Position numbers and translations under genes: made by a program
Shown here: piece by piece, positions 42,385 through 52,874 of the stretch
Layout of the letters: each line of letters starts with the position of its first letter
How positions within the stretch are numbered: the stretch's first letter is position 1
Notes under the pieces: generated by a model
Databases searched by the model: none
Told to the model about the DNA's origin: nothing
Seen by the model: only the letters and a program-made list of their open reading frames with translations
Source: Nannochloris sp. 'desiccata'
Taxonomy: Eukaryota; Chlorophyta; Trebouxiophyceae; Chlorellales; Chlorellaceae
Assembly: GCA_019044685.2 (NCBI GenBank)
Contig: JAGTXX020000009.1
Location: 186,001 to 250,000, forward strand
Direction: 5' to 3'
DNA: 64,000 nt

Positions 42385-43641
42385 TTAAATACTACTCTCA
42401 TTTTCAGCTCTCGGTTTTTGCTGCCCTCGACCATCACCACCACTACGTCTCCGCTTCAGCTTTTCTAATTCGGGCAATGTAGATGCTGTCGGTAAAACCT
42501 CTCTCATCTTTTGCATCTTTGAAAATGCAGTCTTGTCCTTAAACTTTACCGCAGACCCAAGTATTCCTCTCGCCACTGGTTGCATCGCTAAATCCATTAA
42601 TTGATGCTCTAACCTTTTCTCTGTCGCCTCTATATCCTTGCATAAACCTGAAGCAGGCACCACAAACACAATTTGTCTCTTATCTGGGCCGGTTTTGGAA
42701 TCCACAACCGCCTTTTGAGCTACATCCGATGTGGCGACTACAACATATGGATGCCGTTTTTGCAACCAAAAGTCAACTTGCACTTCAATAAAGCTATCTG
42801 CCTCGCAATTTCCTGTATAAGCTACCGTGACACCAGTCGATAGGATCTGTTCTTCTATGCCTGTTGCAGAGCCGTGCATGGCGTCAAATGCAACGATGAC
42901 ACGAACGCCATTTGTCTGGCTATACACCCCTAAAGCTTCAATTAAAATGTCTCGGGCAATATCAATTTCAAGGCCTCCTCCGCCGCCGTTGCCATCACTA
43001 CTGTACGCATTATTTTTCATTAGTGCTGAGGTACGTTCCCACTTATACAGTACATTATATCCATCTACCAACAGTACAGGTGGCGGCAGTACTGCTACGG
43101 ATGTTGTACTAACGCCTAGTTTTGTATTTGTGGCTGATTCTGCAGTTTTGTAAAGTTTACTTAAAGCGAAATTTTTTGATTCATTTTTTGAGAGTTCCAC
43201 CGATATGGCTTCTGCAGCTGCTCTTTCTTGCCGGTACTCTTCAGGTGCCTTTGTTTCTTTACGATAGGTCTGGGGGACTGGAGGTTTGCGATAGGAGCTT
43301 GCTTCGGTTTTTTTACCCTCTCGAAGAATGCGTATTTGAGTCCGAACGCCCATCAAGGAGTTGATCTCAACCCGAGGCGGTGAGGGCGTTGGGGCTGCTC
43401 TGTTGCCATTTTGTCCGGCTAGTTTTTCTTCTGATTTCGCATTGACCTCGCTTTTAAGACGCTTTTGCTTGCCATCTTTGCTTTTAGCGTAGACAGGTTG
43501 TAGAGTTCCTTGTCGCTGTAGGGGCCGCAGTGTTGAGTGAGGGGAACCTAGAGAATGCCGGTGGTTGCACCGGTGAGGATTGGTAATTGGAATGGATACC
43601 CTTAGACAGTCCGGGAGTCTGTGCATTTTATTCCATCGCAT
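42385..43641 (-). CDS. NYN/YacP-like (Rae1-type) nuclease domain protein
   Basis: Single exon of 418 aa. A basic N-terminal leader and long charged linker (to about 185) precede the NYN domain. Its key residues are the first Asp in LLVDGYNVLYKW, VIVAFDAM and the acidic pair in NCEADSFIE, with ATSDVAQK following. Bacterial YacP/Rae1 is a ribosome-associated endoribonuclease; plant homologues are plastid proteins of unknown role. The Arg/His-rich N terminus without acids fits organelle import. The last ~45 residues are basic and could bind RNA. Divergent from the aldo-keto reductase gene. Confidence 0.85.
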   Translation of the reverse strand: MRWNKMHRLPDCLRVSIPITNPHRCNHRHSLGSPHSTLRPLQRQGTLQPVYAKSKDGKQKRLKSEVNAKSEEKLAGQNGNRAAPTPSPPRVEINSLMGVRTQIRILREGKKTEASSYRKPPVPQTYRKETKAPEEYRQERAAAEAISVELSKNESKNFALSKLYKTAESATNTKLGVSTTSVAVLPPPVLLVDGYNVLYKWERTSALMKNNAYSSDGNGGGGGLEIDIARDILIEALGVYSQTNGVRVIVAFDAMHGSATGIEEQILSTGVTVAYTGNCEADSFIEVQVDFWLQKRHPYVVVATSDVAQKAVVDSKTGPDKRQIVFVVPASGLCKDIEATEKRLEHQLMDLAMQPVARGILGSAVKFKDKTAFSKMQKMREVLPTASTLPELEKLKRRRSGGDGRGQQKPRAENESSI

Positions 43642-44061
43642 CTATGGCTCTTTGATAATCATATATGAGCAGTATCATTGTCTATTAGCGAGTTTCATCG
43701 TCGGCAAATGAATTGAGAGGTGAAGATTTTGCACAGTGCAATGCGGGCAAAATATTGGATCTGGGCCTCCGCTGCGATGTTCTAACTCAATATAATGCCT
43801 TGAGCTAACGCAATCCAGCATGCTTGTCCATCATAAAATTTGAATAAGAAAAAAATTGGCGGTGAAGTCGAGGTGACATCTCCTGAACTTCGACCACTCG
43901 AGCTCGCTTCAAACTTAAAATTCATTGCTCAATTCAACCATTAGTTGTTGTTTATAGAGACGTAAATCAAACTTGAGGAGTACTCACTACCTGTTTGTCT
44001 CTGTTTATCGCTTACTTTTGTTATTTTTTGCCAGTGATCGAGCGATTTGCTAAAATTGAAA
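43642..44061. promoter_or_regulatory. divergent upstream region, NYN / aldo-keto reductase
   Basis: 420 bp with no gene supported. AT-rich. Core promoter motifs are not obvious. Confidence 0.35.
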
Positions 44062-45252
44062 ATGACCTTTTCTACCACAATGATGCGGTCCAGCCCCATA
44101 ATTGCATCCCAACATTGGCAACCATCTCGTCGCCAAGCAATAGCATCAACAACAGCAGCTGCTGCCTGGGCTTCTTCCTCAGGAAATAAGATCATGGCGT
44201 CCTCTGCCGCCACCCAAGCTGCGGAACTTCCAGTGGTGCCCACTGCCGAAATTATCCCAGGTCTTGAAATCAGCCGAGTCGTCAAAGGATGCTGGCAACT
44301 AAGCGGTGGCCATGCGGGTGACCGTGCTACTGATCGTACTTCAGGAAAGGCAGCGGTACAAGATTTCCAAAAATTTGTCGAAGCTGGTATCACAACTTTC
44401 GACACCGCAGATATTTACGGACCTTCTGAACGAATTATTGGCGAGTATTTATCTTCATTAAGCCCTGAAGCGAGTTCAAAATGCCAAGTTTTGACTAAAT
44501 TTTGCTGTTTTGGAGACTCGATGCGCCAAGCAAACAAATTGGATTTTGTCTCAAAGAGTATCAACAACTCTTGTTCTAATTTGAAATCTGATACTTTAGA
44601 CTGCGTTCAGTTCTACTGGCATGATTATTCAAATAAAAATTACGTAGATGCTGCATTGCACTTGGCAGAGCTGCAGTCTAAAGGCAAAATAAAAGCCATT
44701 GGGGTCACCAATTTTGATGTTCCCCGTCTGGCCGAGATGATTGATGCTGGCGTCCCTGTAGTAGAGAACCAAATTCAGTATTCATTACTCGACACACGTC
44801 CTGACAATGGAATGACCAAGTACTGCGAAGAGAAGAATATTCGGATAGTTCCTTATGGCACTGCTGCTGGGAGATTCCTAACTGATGCCTACTTTGGCAA
44901 AAAACCAGCAGACGTTTCGGTTAATACCTATTCTTTATCGAAGTACGGTTCAGTAATTAGTCAACGTGGCGGATGGGAATGGTATCAAGACCTATTACGC
45001 GTGCTGCGGGATGTAGCGACAAAGCATAATGTAGATATTGCGGAAGTCTCTTCTCGATGGGTGTTGCAGAGGCCTGCAGTGGCAGCGGTGATTTTAGGCG
45101 CAAGAAATGCATCGCATGTAGACCAGCACAGGAAGATCTTTACGTTTGAATTGGATAATGATGATTTAGCTAAGATCGAGGTTGCGCTAGATACTGGAAT
45201 TAAGCCTACGTCAGATGTGTATAGCTGGGAAAGAGGTGGTCGTTGGGCGTGA
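44062..45252 (+). CDS. aldo-keto reductase, organelle-targeted
   Basis: Single exon of 396 aa. The leader of ~60 residues is Ser/Ala/Arg-rich, with RRQAIASTTAAAAWASSSG reminiscent of a twin-arginine-type thylakoid signal. The AKR barrel follows: KGCWQLSGGH, FDTADIYGPSE (Asp and Tyr of the active site), LTKFCCFG (Lys), the FYWHDY segment (His) and IKAIGVTNFDVPRL. The C-terminal NADPH region has VILGARNASHVDQH. It is a NAD(P)H-dependent carbonyl reductase of unknown substrate, closest in style to bacterial YajO/Tas-type AKRs. Start at the ATG; the frame is open upstream to a TTG at 44047. Confidence 0.9.
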   Translation: MTFSTTMMRSSPIIASQHWQPSRRQAIASTTAAAAWASSSGNKIMASSAATQAAELPVVPTAEIIPGLEISRVVKGCWQLSGGHAGDRATDRTSGKAAVQDFQKFVEAGITTFDTADIYGPSERIIGEYLSSLSPEASSKCQVLTKFCCFGDSMRQANKLDFVSKSINNSCSNLKSDTLDCVQFYWHDYSNKNYVDAALHLAELQSKGKIKAIGVTNFDVPRLAEMIDAGVPVVENQIQYSLLDTRPDNGMTKYCEEKNIRIVPYGTAAGRFLTDAYFGKKPADVSVNTYSLSKYGSVISQRGGWEWYQDLLRVLRDVATKHNVDIAEVSSRWVLQRPAVAAVILGARNASHVDQHRKIFTFELDNDDLAKIEVALDTGIKPTSDVYSWERGGRWA

Positions 45253-45559
45253 CGGGTTCTTCCGACTATTTTAAGATTTTAAGATTTTTCGTTTCAAGGG
45301 TAGTTTTATTTCATTGGACCTTGCCTATGAAATTCGATAGCACATGACTTTTTTAGGTGTGAATACTATAGAGCTATCTCGCTAGAAACGTATGTAGAAA
45401 ATGGATTTTATAGAGTGGAGGCAATGAAGTCAAAATTTCAAATTCAATCAGCTGATTCAACAACTGTGAAGTTGAGGGAATTTTATCCTCAACATTATCT
45501 GGTTTAAAAAAGTCTAAACCGCATTTTCATTATGCTTTAAACACATTATATCCATCAAG
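45253..45559. other. intergenic region between tandem genes
   Basis: 307 bp of AT-rich DNA between the aldo-keto reductase and phytol kinase genes on the same strand. Nothing else seen. Confidence 0.4.
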
Positions 45560-46632
45560 ATGAAGACCACGGCCTCTCTAAATGGGTGCTCCGTGCATGC
45601 CAGCCTACCTGTTCGCACATGTGCTTGTGCAAGTTTAAATCGTCCTGCCCGCAGTGTTTCATTGCTTGGTAGCCCACGAAGCACCGATCTTAGGTGTACC
45701 AAAATCAATAAAATTGATAGGCAATTAGTGCAACGAAGTCAACGCCGAAAAAAGCATGTTCCTCGAGCATTACTAGAGGAAACGATCACTGCCATTACCG
45801 ACACGCCTTTGCGCGATGCCCTCGCTGTAGGGTTCTCTATTGTCGGTGCGAAGGTTCTCGTAGGTATTTTTGAGTATCTAGAAGAAATTGGCGCAATGGA
45901 TAAGGTAAGAAGAGAGAAATGTGTATTCTAATCTTCTCTTCAACATCTCGCTGTCCATGGCTAAACTAAAACTAAACCTCCTTTTATCTCTCTTGTCTTC
46001 ATTAGAAACTAAGCCGCAAGCTTGTGCACACTCTTGCCGGTCCGCTTTTCTTATTTTGCTGGCCATTATTCAGCTCTGCTCCCTACGCTCAATACCTCGC
46101 AGCCCTCGTTCCTAGCCTCAACGGCATCCGCCTCGTCCTTGCCGGCACCGAAACAGTCAAAGACCCTCGAGCAATCGCAGCGATGACACGCACAGGTGAT
46201 CCCGCTGAGCTTCTACGTGGACCATTATACTACGTCATTGTACTGCTTACCGTAACTGCATTGTATTGGAGAGGGTCTCCTGTTGGCTTAGTCGTCACAT
46301 CTTTGATGTGTGGCGGTGATGGCCTAGCTGACATCGTAGGCCGTCGCTTTGGCCAGACAAATCCGTTACCTTGGAACCCTGAAAAGTCCTGGGCAGGTAC
46401 GTTTGCTATGTTTGTAGGCGGTCTCATCATGGCGCTGTGCCTTCTATGGTACTTTTCGGTGCTAGGGTACCAGACCTTGGACTTTTCTACCTCGGCGGGG
46501 GTGTTGGTCATAATTGCATTTGTAGCGACTGTAATTGAGTCGTTGCCGATTAATAAGATTGTAGATGATAATTTGTCAGTGCCTGGGGTGGCGGCGTTGT
46601 TGGGTACCATGATGCTGCAAGTTATGTTTTAG
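45560..46632 (+). CDS. VTE5: phytol/prenol kinase, VTE5/VTE6-like
   Basis: Exons are 45560-45904 and 46006-46632 (phase 0, 101-nt intron), giving 323 aa. A Ser/Arg-rich transit peptide (to about residue 70) is followed by 6-7 hydrophobic segments. The motifs KLSRKLVHTLAGPLFL, CGGDGLADIVGRRFG and PEKSWAGTFAMFVGG are those of CTP-dependent polyprenol/phytol kinases. VTE5 phosphorylates phytol from chlorophyll breakdown for tocopherol or chlorophyll re-synthesis in the plastid. Another prenol kinase specificity (farnesol) is possible. Confidence 0.92.
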
Positions 46633-47051
46633 AGAATGCCCTTTCCCTTTTGATAATCCTCCCCCGTTGCTGATAGGGGCTACAATCCAATTGCAATGAA
46701 AGGCACCTTTGGAGAATAAATAAATAAAGTATGTAGCACTCTAGCAGTGCAATTTATCATATAGAAATATAAAATTCCAACGAATAAATGCATCTTGGGT
46801 CGGTGCTGCTAATAGTGAAAACCTTCCCCCTCAATTTTCAGTTTTTCTTCCCTTCAATTTTCATTCTTTCTAATACCGCTGCCAAATTTTGCTCTAATTT
46901 TCTGTTTTACATTTGCTCTACTGTTTTTGTCTAGTTCAATATTTACCAAACGACTATCTCTCTATACAGATGCATTTAAAGAGAAAAAAATATTACGTTA
47001 CGAACTACTAAAACTTTGACCAAAAAAAATGAAAGAAATATCCACAGGAAT
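46633..47051. other. 3' spacer after phytol kinase
   Basis: AT-rich with T-rich runs around 46826-46930. No gene seen. Confidence 0.4.
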
Positions 47052-47104
47052 GACTCTCGCTGCACAATCCAGCAATTGTGGGCGAGTGAGGTCTGCATGC
47101 TAAG
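47052..47104 (+). repeat. dispersed hairpin repeat, copy 3 (best folded)
   Basis: GACTCTCGCTGCACAATCC then AGCAATTGTGGGCGAGTGAGG and TCTGCATGCTAAG. It pairs as GACT/GGTC, CTCGC/GCGAG and CACAAT/ATTGTG around the loop CCAGCA. It is about 24 kb from copy 2, with few changes between them. Confidence 0.65.
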
Positions 47105-47372
47105 GGATGAAGAAGGGGCAAAAAAAAATTGACGGAACAAAAGAAAGCATCAGCACTATTATATCAAGGTGCTTGAAAAGCTCGCGGAACGAAACACGTA
47201 TAGACAAAGGGTTTATTTCATATATACTTCAAGGGTGTTATGGGCACCCTACAACAGAACGTGCGTCAATTATTATAACTCTCTACTCAAAGAGGATTAC
47301 AAGTATCAAAAAAGAAGATGGGGGGGTTCTTTAGAACAAGAGCGTCAAGCTTTGTTTAATTATTTATTTGAG
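47105..47372. other. 3' spacer of PEX11
   Basis: Carries TTACA at 47297-47301 (minus-strand TGTAA about 72 nt after the PEX11 stop). A plus-strand start-less frame (open from about 47133 to 47426) overlaps this region but is not called. Confidence 0.4.
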
Positions 47373-48383
47373 TTAAACTACATTCCCTGGCCAGTTTTTA
47401 TATGCGCCAATACATCCAGAGAGTAAACCTGCAATAGCAAGCAATGCTCTGTTATTTAGCACACCAGAGCGTCTCTCTCCTGCTGCTGTAGAGGAGGAGT
47501 CTCCTCTCAAATCTGCAAGCGCCAAGAGAGCGTCTGCAAGATCTTGCGCCAGCCCCAAAGTTCTGAGAGCCCGTCGAGCACGTAGCTGCCTAATTTCAGA
47601 CAGTAATGCATCATCTTTCTCATCATCTTCTCCAGAAGCAGAGATGGAAGCGGATCCATAGGCGGCACGAGCACGACGGCGACGTTGCAATTCAGCAATC
47701 AAGGCCACCTCCCGCTCGAGGAGATAGTGGAGACGTAGAATAGCGAGAATGACAGATGCAGAGTAGCCTAATAGCTCACCGCTGGCGCTAACACGGGTCA
47801 GTTGAGGTCCGAAACGAGCTGGAATGATTCCAGCTTTCACTAGCCTGAGAGCAACAAGAAGAAAAAGAAGACTACGTAAATTGAGGGCGAGGGTGGCAGC
47901 GAGGGTCGCAAACTGTAAGAAAAGACAAATATGTGTACTACCTGTTTTCACTTACCATTGGAATTGATCTACAAAGTAGTAGATACATTCTCCAGCATTG
48001 GCTACTAACTCTAGAAGGGCGTGAGAGTGTTGTGTTTGAACTTTTCGGGCAGCTGAAATATTTTGCAAAAATTTTCCAAGTCTATACGCTTTTCGAGAAG
48101 TGCCTATGCTACTCTCGAAGTTAGAGAGTTCCTTGGTATATTTACCCTCTAGAGAGGTTGCGAGACCAAGCTTGGCTGCATACCGGAGAATTTTAAGCGT
48201 CTGCAACAATTTTTATTCGAAACAGATGAGCAAAAGTCGGCGGTAACACGTCAACCATAGTTTCGGAATATGCGAGTTTTTCCTATGCAAAAGACCGATA
48301 TTTACCTTGTCTATCCCATCCCTTTTCGCTAGAAACGCTACTGTTCTATCTAATGTATCAGCTTTCTCTCGTCGGAATGACAT
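47373..48383 (-). CDS. PEX11: peroxisomal membrane protein PEX11
   Basis: Exons are 48383-48306, 48200-47956 and 47844-47373, giving 264 aa. The joined protein reads MSFRREKADTLDRTVAFL, then KILRYAAKLG, SSIGTSRKAYRLGKFLQNI and, across the last junction, ECIYYFVDQFQW|LVKAGIIPAR. This is the PEX11 core, with its amphipathic helix near the N terminus and a hydrophobic C-terminal helix (ALLAIAGLLSGCIGAYKNW). The frame upstream of 47844 was rejected because only the acceptor TCTCAG at 47845 keeps phase. PEX11 tubulates and divides peroxisomes. A variable Arg/Ser-rich loop sits before the last helices. Confidence 0.85.
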
Positions 48384-48955
48384 AATCACCACTTGAAGCC
48401 TGGAAACGAGGCCCGCTTATCCATCTAAAAATGGAATATTAGTCGTAAATTAAAGTTTTATCTGCCGCTCAGCGCGGTGAGGGCTCATTTATGGCCGCGT
48501 TCAACTGCCGAGCGGGGCGCTCGGAAGCTTTAAGGTTTGTAGGGTTAAATCTCGATGGCCACGAAAGCCCATGTGCTCGACCAATATTGTCAGCGTCCCT
48601 TATACTATTTTTTTTACAGCAAAGAGGTAGAAACAGGTGAGCTGTCACCGTGCATTTTCTTTCCAAAGAGGCATGCAGATGCATAAAATGTAAAAAAGAA
48701 AAACCATTTAGAAGTCAAAAGTCTTTCTCGGCCGAGAACAACAATGTATGTTCTTTCTTCCCTTCTCCCTATATACAAATTCTAAACAGTGGTTCGTCCC
48801 AGTATATGTGTGTATAGTGTTATCATCTAAATATCAGCAGTCGTCTTAAAGAAGCGCCATACTAACTAATTCTGCCTCCAACTACCTCGTAATATTTTCC
48901 TTGTCGACAGTCAATACAACGTGTCAATACAACTTACTATAGCTATTTATTTCTT
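48384..48955. other. spacer between PEX11 and CCR4
   Basis: A perfect hairpin CCGAGCG-GGG-CGCTCGG lies at 48508-48524 in a short GC-rich patch. Nothing else is supported. Confidence 0.4.
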
Positions 48956-51103
48956 CTAGTGCGGGGTAGGAGGGCTGGTCGGTTGACTCAACTCCAAGTC
49001 ATCTCCACCAGCAGCAGCAGAAGCACCACCAGCAGGTGCTCTGTATTGAAACTCAACCATCAATGCAACGTGGTCTGACGACCATTGATCATTCGGTAAG
49101 CCAGGCTGTGATTTCGATCTCACCTCAGTTTCATCTGGCAATTCCAATGCGGCCGAGGGGACGAGAGAATCCTTTGAATATAAAATATAATCCAAAGTTC
49201 CTTTAAAATCGCGCGTAATATTGGTAAACCGAGGTTCACCAGTGGTTGCATCCAGTCGTCTTTTTTGTCGCTGGGAGGCGTGATCGTCATCTGGGCTGGC
49301 AGCGACAGTTTGATAAGCAGAAGCCAAAGGAAGTCTATGTGACAACTTATTCACAGGCTTCAAAATACCCAAGGGGTCGTTTAATAACTCAGGAGAAAGA
49401 GGAGGTACTGCCCCTTCGACCAGTAAACTGTGAGCCGCAGAGACAGGGGTTGCATTGAAGTCGCCAGCTACCAACATAGGGATGTCTGCAGATGCTGCAA
49501 TCTTTTCAAGACCCTTTAACAAGGTATGTACCTGCCAGAGTTTGACATCATTCAGCTCAGGGTTGGAATGAATATGGGTATTAGCAACGCAGACCAATTG
49601 CCGGCGAGGAGCCCCGCCAGCAGCGGGAGTTGCAGCAGCTCCAGCAGCACCACCACCACCACCACCGTCTGCAAATGGAGGCTCTAATGCTTCCAATACA
49701 GCAATTAATGCTACATTATCTTTTAAAAGACGGTGTAACGCTGCCTTTTTCTGCTCAGGAGGTAACGCTTCAGCCAGACTTAATGCAGCTTTGTTAAACT
49801 CAACCTCGTATTTTTTCACTAGGGAAAATTTATCTCTTCTGAAGAAAGTGGCACACCCATCGATCGCATACGCATTTCTGGTATACAATTCCGTAGTTTT
49901 CTTTTTGTAAATGGCTGTATAGCCCGCTTTGGCCATTTCTGGGGCTAAAAACTCGGTGAAATGGTTTGATTGTACCTCTTGTAAACAAAGGACATCAGCG
50001 TTGTAGGCCAGCAACTCCTTTAACAGATTTAATCTTCGATATGGCCACGCCAATGCCCATGAAGGACAGTATCCAAACATCTCTGTTGTAGCATACAAAT
50101 CCGCAAGCAAATTGTACGAGAGTACTGTAAATGCCCCTTTTGTTACGGATGCATGTGGTGGAGTAATCGGTACTAAAGATCGGCGTGGAGGGTTTGGTGC
50201 TGGTCGTACCCTGGCAGTGACGATACTGAACGTTTTGCCTACATCTTGGTATGCAGAGGCGACATCATGTGCTGTACATTCAAATTTTATGATGCAGCCC
50301 ACGTCATCAGGGCCCGGGACAAATGTTCTGGTGCGCCCTACTTCTACCCATGCCTCCCCGCTATTTGAGTAAGTGTACCCTGTGTGGCGTAGATCCATGG
50401 AAGAGCCGTATCCGTTGTTATTATTTGCAGTGCTATTAGATCTGTCCATGCTATCGCCGTTGCGGAGCTGCGTGTGGAAATCGTTGTGGAAATTCCAATG
50501 CTCACGGAGGCACTCAGGAGAGCAATGATAGGATCGTTTGGTGTCGGCTTTGCAACGAAGACATAAAATGCATTGGATGCAGGCATCGCGTTCAGGGTGA
50601 ACCCAGCATACCTGGAGAGACAAAGTGGAAGAGTTGTTACTTGCGTTGTTTTTAATAATTTTTAAAGGACACCACCGCCAATGGGAGGCAATGATTCCAA
50701 CTATTTTATAGAAAATTGCTTACCTGTCCAGTCTTGGTGATGACTGATCTATACCAGCGGCATTTTACGCTAAATCTACTATCGGTTGTACCTTCTTGGG
50801 GCACTTCCTCTGCAAAAAATAACCCAGGGGATGGGAATGGATTGAGCAAATGGGAGACTTGGAGAGTCAATTTGACTTTCAATAAATTATCATTCCCTTC
50901 GAACAAGACAATGTGGTAATTGAAGACATCCTGTGCTATCTGGAATGTCATCGAACCCGGGCATAATTCATGGAGATGGCCTCACCCGCAGAGACTGTGG
51001 TCCCGTCAGCACGCCGAACTAAAATATAAGGTTCTAAATTAACTCCACAAACTGGAGTCTCGCTCTGGAGACGAGCACTCAAAATGTGGAGCGGGCTTTG
51101 CAT
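48956..51103 (-). CDS. CCR4: CCR4-type poly(A) deadenylase
   Basis: Exons are 51103-50986, 50935-50724 and 50611-48956, giving 661 aa. Exon 1 (MQSPLHILSARLQSETPVCG) and exon 2 (SVKCRWYRSV) match the N terminus of plant CCR4a/b, as does the Cys-rich MYND-like CWVHPERDACIQCILC block. The EEP nuclease domain has TVLSYNLLADLYATTEMF, CLQEVQSNHF, AIDGCATFFRRDKFSLVKKYEVEF, LVAGDFNATP and SSDHVALMVEF. It shortens mRNA poly(A) tails in the CCR4-NOT complex. It lacks the leucine-rich repeats of yeast and animal CCR4, as plant forms do. The first intron is only 50 nt; its acceptor GATAG is weak but is the one that keeps phase. Confidence 0.92.
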
Positions 51104-51482
51104 ATCTTATTCCCGTTAAAATGGATCGAAATTTATGCCATCTTTTTATTTCATTCTACTACTCCGCCGCATTGTGCGGCTACCCCAAATTGTCGAACTT
51201 AAATCATCATAACCAGAAAAAAATATAGAATAACAATGCGGAGAAGTGATGAGGAAGTGCGATGATATATATTTTCGGCAGAAGCAAATTTGCAGCTAAT
51301 GATATAATTTTCCGGTTTTAACTTTTGCATAGTCGATATTGCGTGTACGTATAATTTGGCGCCATCTATTCAATACTGTGCCCAGTAACCAAACTTAGCA
51401 CACATCAATCACTTTAATATTTTGCTGCAAATTTCATATTGCCTCTTTAATTTCTTATTTGTCTGAGGAACAGATTACGTCT
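51104..51482. promoter_or_regulatory. divergent promoter region, CCR4 / TFIIS
   Basis: 379 bp between head-to-head genes for mRNA decay and transcript elongation. AT-rich. No distinct motif seen. Confidence 0.35.
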
Positions 51483-52578
51483 ATGGACCCAATATCAACC
51501 AAAGAGTTGCTGAAACTCCTTGAATCTGTCCTAGACGCTGCTAAAAAGGCAGAAAATGACGACACAGCTGAGCGGGTGAGTTCCCGCCTCTTGCCGACCA
51601 TAAATACAATTACTTTTTTCTAGTTTTAGATACCAACTCTGATATTTTGCACATTAATTCTTTATATTACAGGACCGCGCAGTAGATGGGTTGAATGCTT
51701 TGGCAAAAGCAGTCGTTACTACCGGGACTTTAGGAGAAACTCAAGCTGGTAAGAGGGTTCGAACTTTGAGTAAACATTCCGATGAAAAAATCGCATCTGG
51801 AGCTAGCAAAGTAGTTTCTTGCTGGAAGGATTTGGTAAGAAAGGAATCAGGGAGCGCTCCAGGTGGAAGCCAAGCCACCGCGAGTGGTGGGGCGCCGCTT
51901 TCTCGTGCAGTAAGCACTGCTGCTCCTGCTGACGACAACACTCCTATGGAAACCCAACCAGCTACCGAAGAAGCCACCGAGACAGCTCCTTCCCAAAGTG
52001 CCCCATCAACCAGTACCGCAGAAGAGCTCGATACCTCTGAAATTCCTACGACAGGTGACACTGTCCGCGACAAAGTTCGAACGAATCTGGTTACCGCTTT
52101 GCACCGAGCCCTTTCTGAAGGCGCCAATCTTAGCGACTCTGCTGGTGGCAGCGGCAGTAAAGCCGCTATAGAAATCGGTGTTTCTATTGAATTAGCTTTA
52201 TATGCTGGCCATAACGGTGTTTCTGCAGGGTATAAAGCTAAATTTCGACAACTTCATTTCAATTTAAAAGACGATAAAAACCCAGACCTCCGGCGGCGGG
52301 TTCTTGAAGGCATCATTGCTCCTGACGTTTTAATAACGCTAACACCTGAAGAACTCGCTTCTGATGCGAAAAGGGAAGAAAATGACCGTATTCGTGAGAA
52401 GAAATTGTTCGATGCAGCTCCTTCTTCGGTCAAATTAGCAACGACAGATCAATTTCAATGCGGAAAATGCAAAAAGAGACAGACAACCTATTATCAAATG
52501 CAGACTCGGTCTGCTGATGAGCCTATGACGACGTTTGTACGGTGTGTAAACTGTGGAAATGCATGGAAATTCTGTTAA
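51483..52578 (+). CDS. TFIIS: transcription elongation factor TFIIS
   Basis: Exons are 51483-51575 and 51673-52578 (phase 0, 97-nt intron), giving 332 aa. Domain I (TFIIS N) includes TAGTLGETQAGKRVRTLSKH-type sequence (GTLGETQAGKRVRTLSKH). A Ser/Thr/Pro-rich linker is followed by domain II (VRDKVRTNLVTALHRAL, YKAKFRQLHFNLKDDKNPDL). The C-terminal zinc ribbon has CGKCKKRQTTYYQMQTRSAD, with the catalytic Asp-Glu hairpin (SADEP) and FVRCVNCGNAWKFC. It rescues backtracked RNA polymerase II. TGTAA at 52636-52640 is the likely poly(A) signal. Confidence 0.97.
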
Positions 52579-52874
52579 ATCGATCAATAGAACCTGTGTT
52601 TGTGTTTTGAAATCTGCGTGAAAAATTTTACAAGGTGTAAAAATGAAAAGAAATAAAGGAGGCTCTATCATCTAATGGGAACAGTGTCCCTCTTTATTTT
52701 ACTTAATGAATCTATACGTTATCATAGTATATTCTACGATATCTGAATCGTATTAGCATTTGCGTTGACTAGTGCAGCCAAACTTGTTTTCTTTTCTTCT
52801 GCAGGAAAATCGTAGAATCTGTATTCTATAAGCTACAACTATATATTTAATTATATACCTCTGCGGCTATCTAT

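Noticed and set aside
47133..47426. Start-less plus-strand frame overlapping the PEX11 3' end
   Set aside because: No ATG, no family match, and it overlaps the PEX11 coding end antisense; probably chance.
47844..47951. Extension of PEX11 last exon upstream of 47844
   Set aside because: The alternative acceptor at TTACAG gives a frameshift and early stop when joined to the previous exon; only TCTCAG at 47845 keeps the frame.
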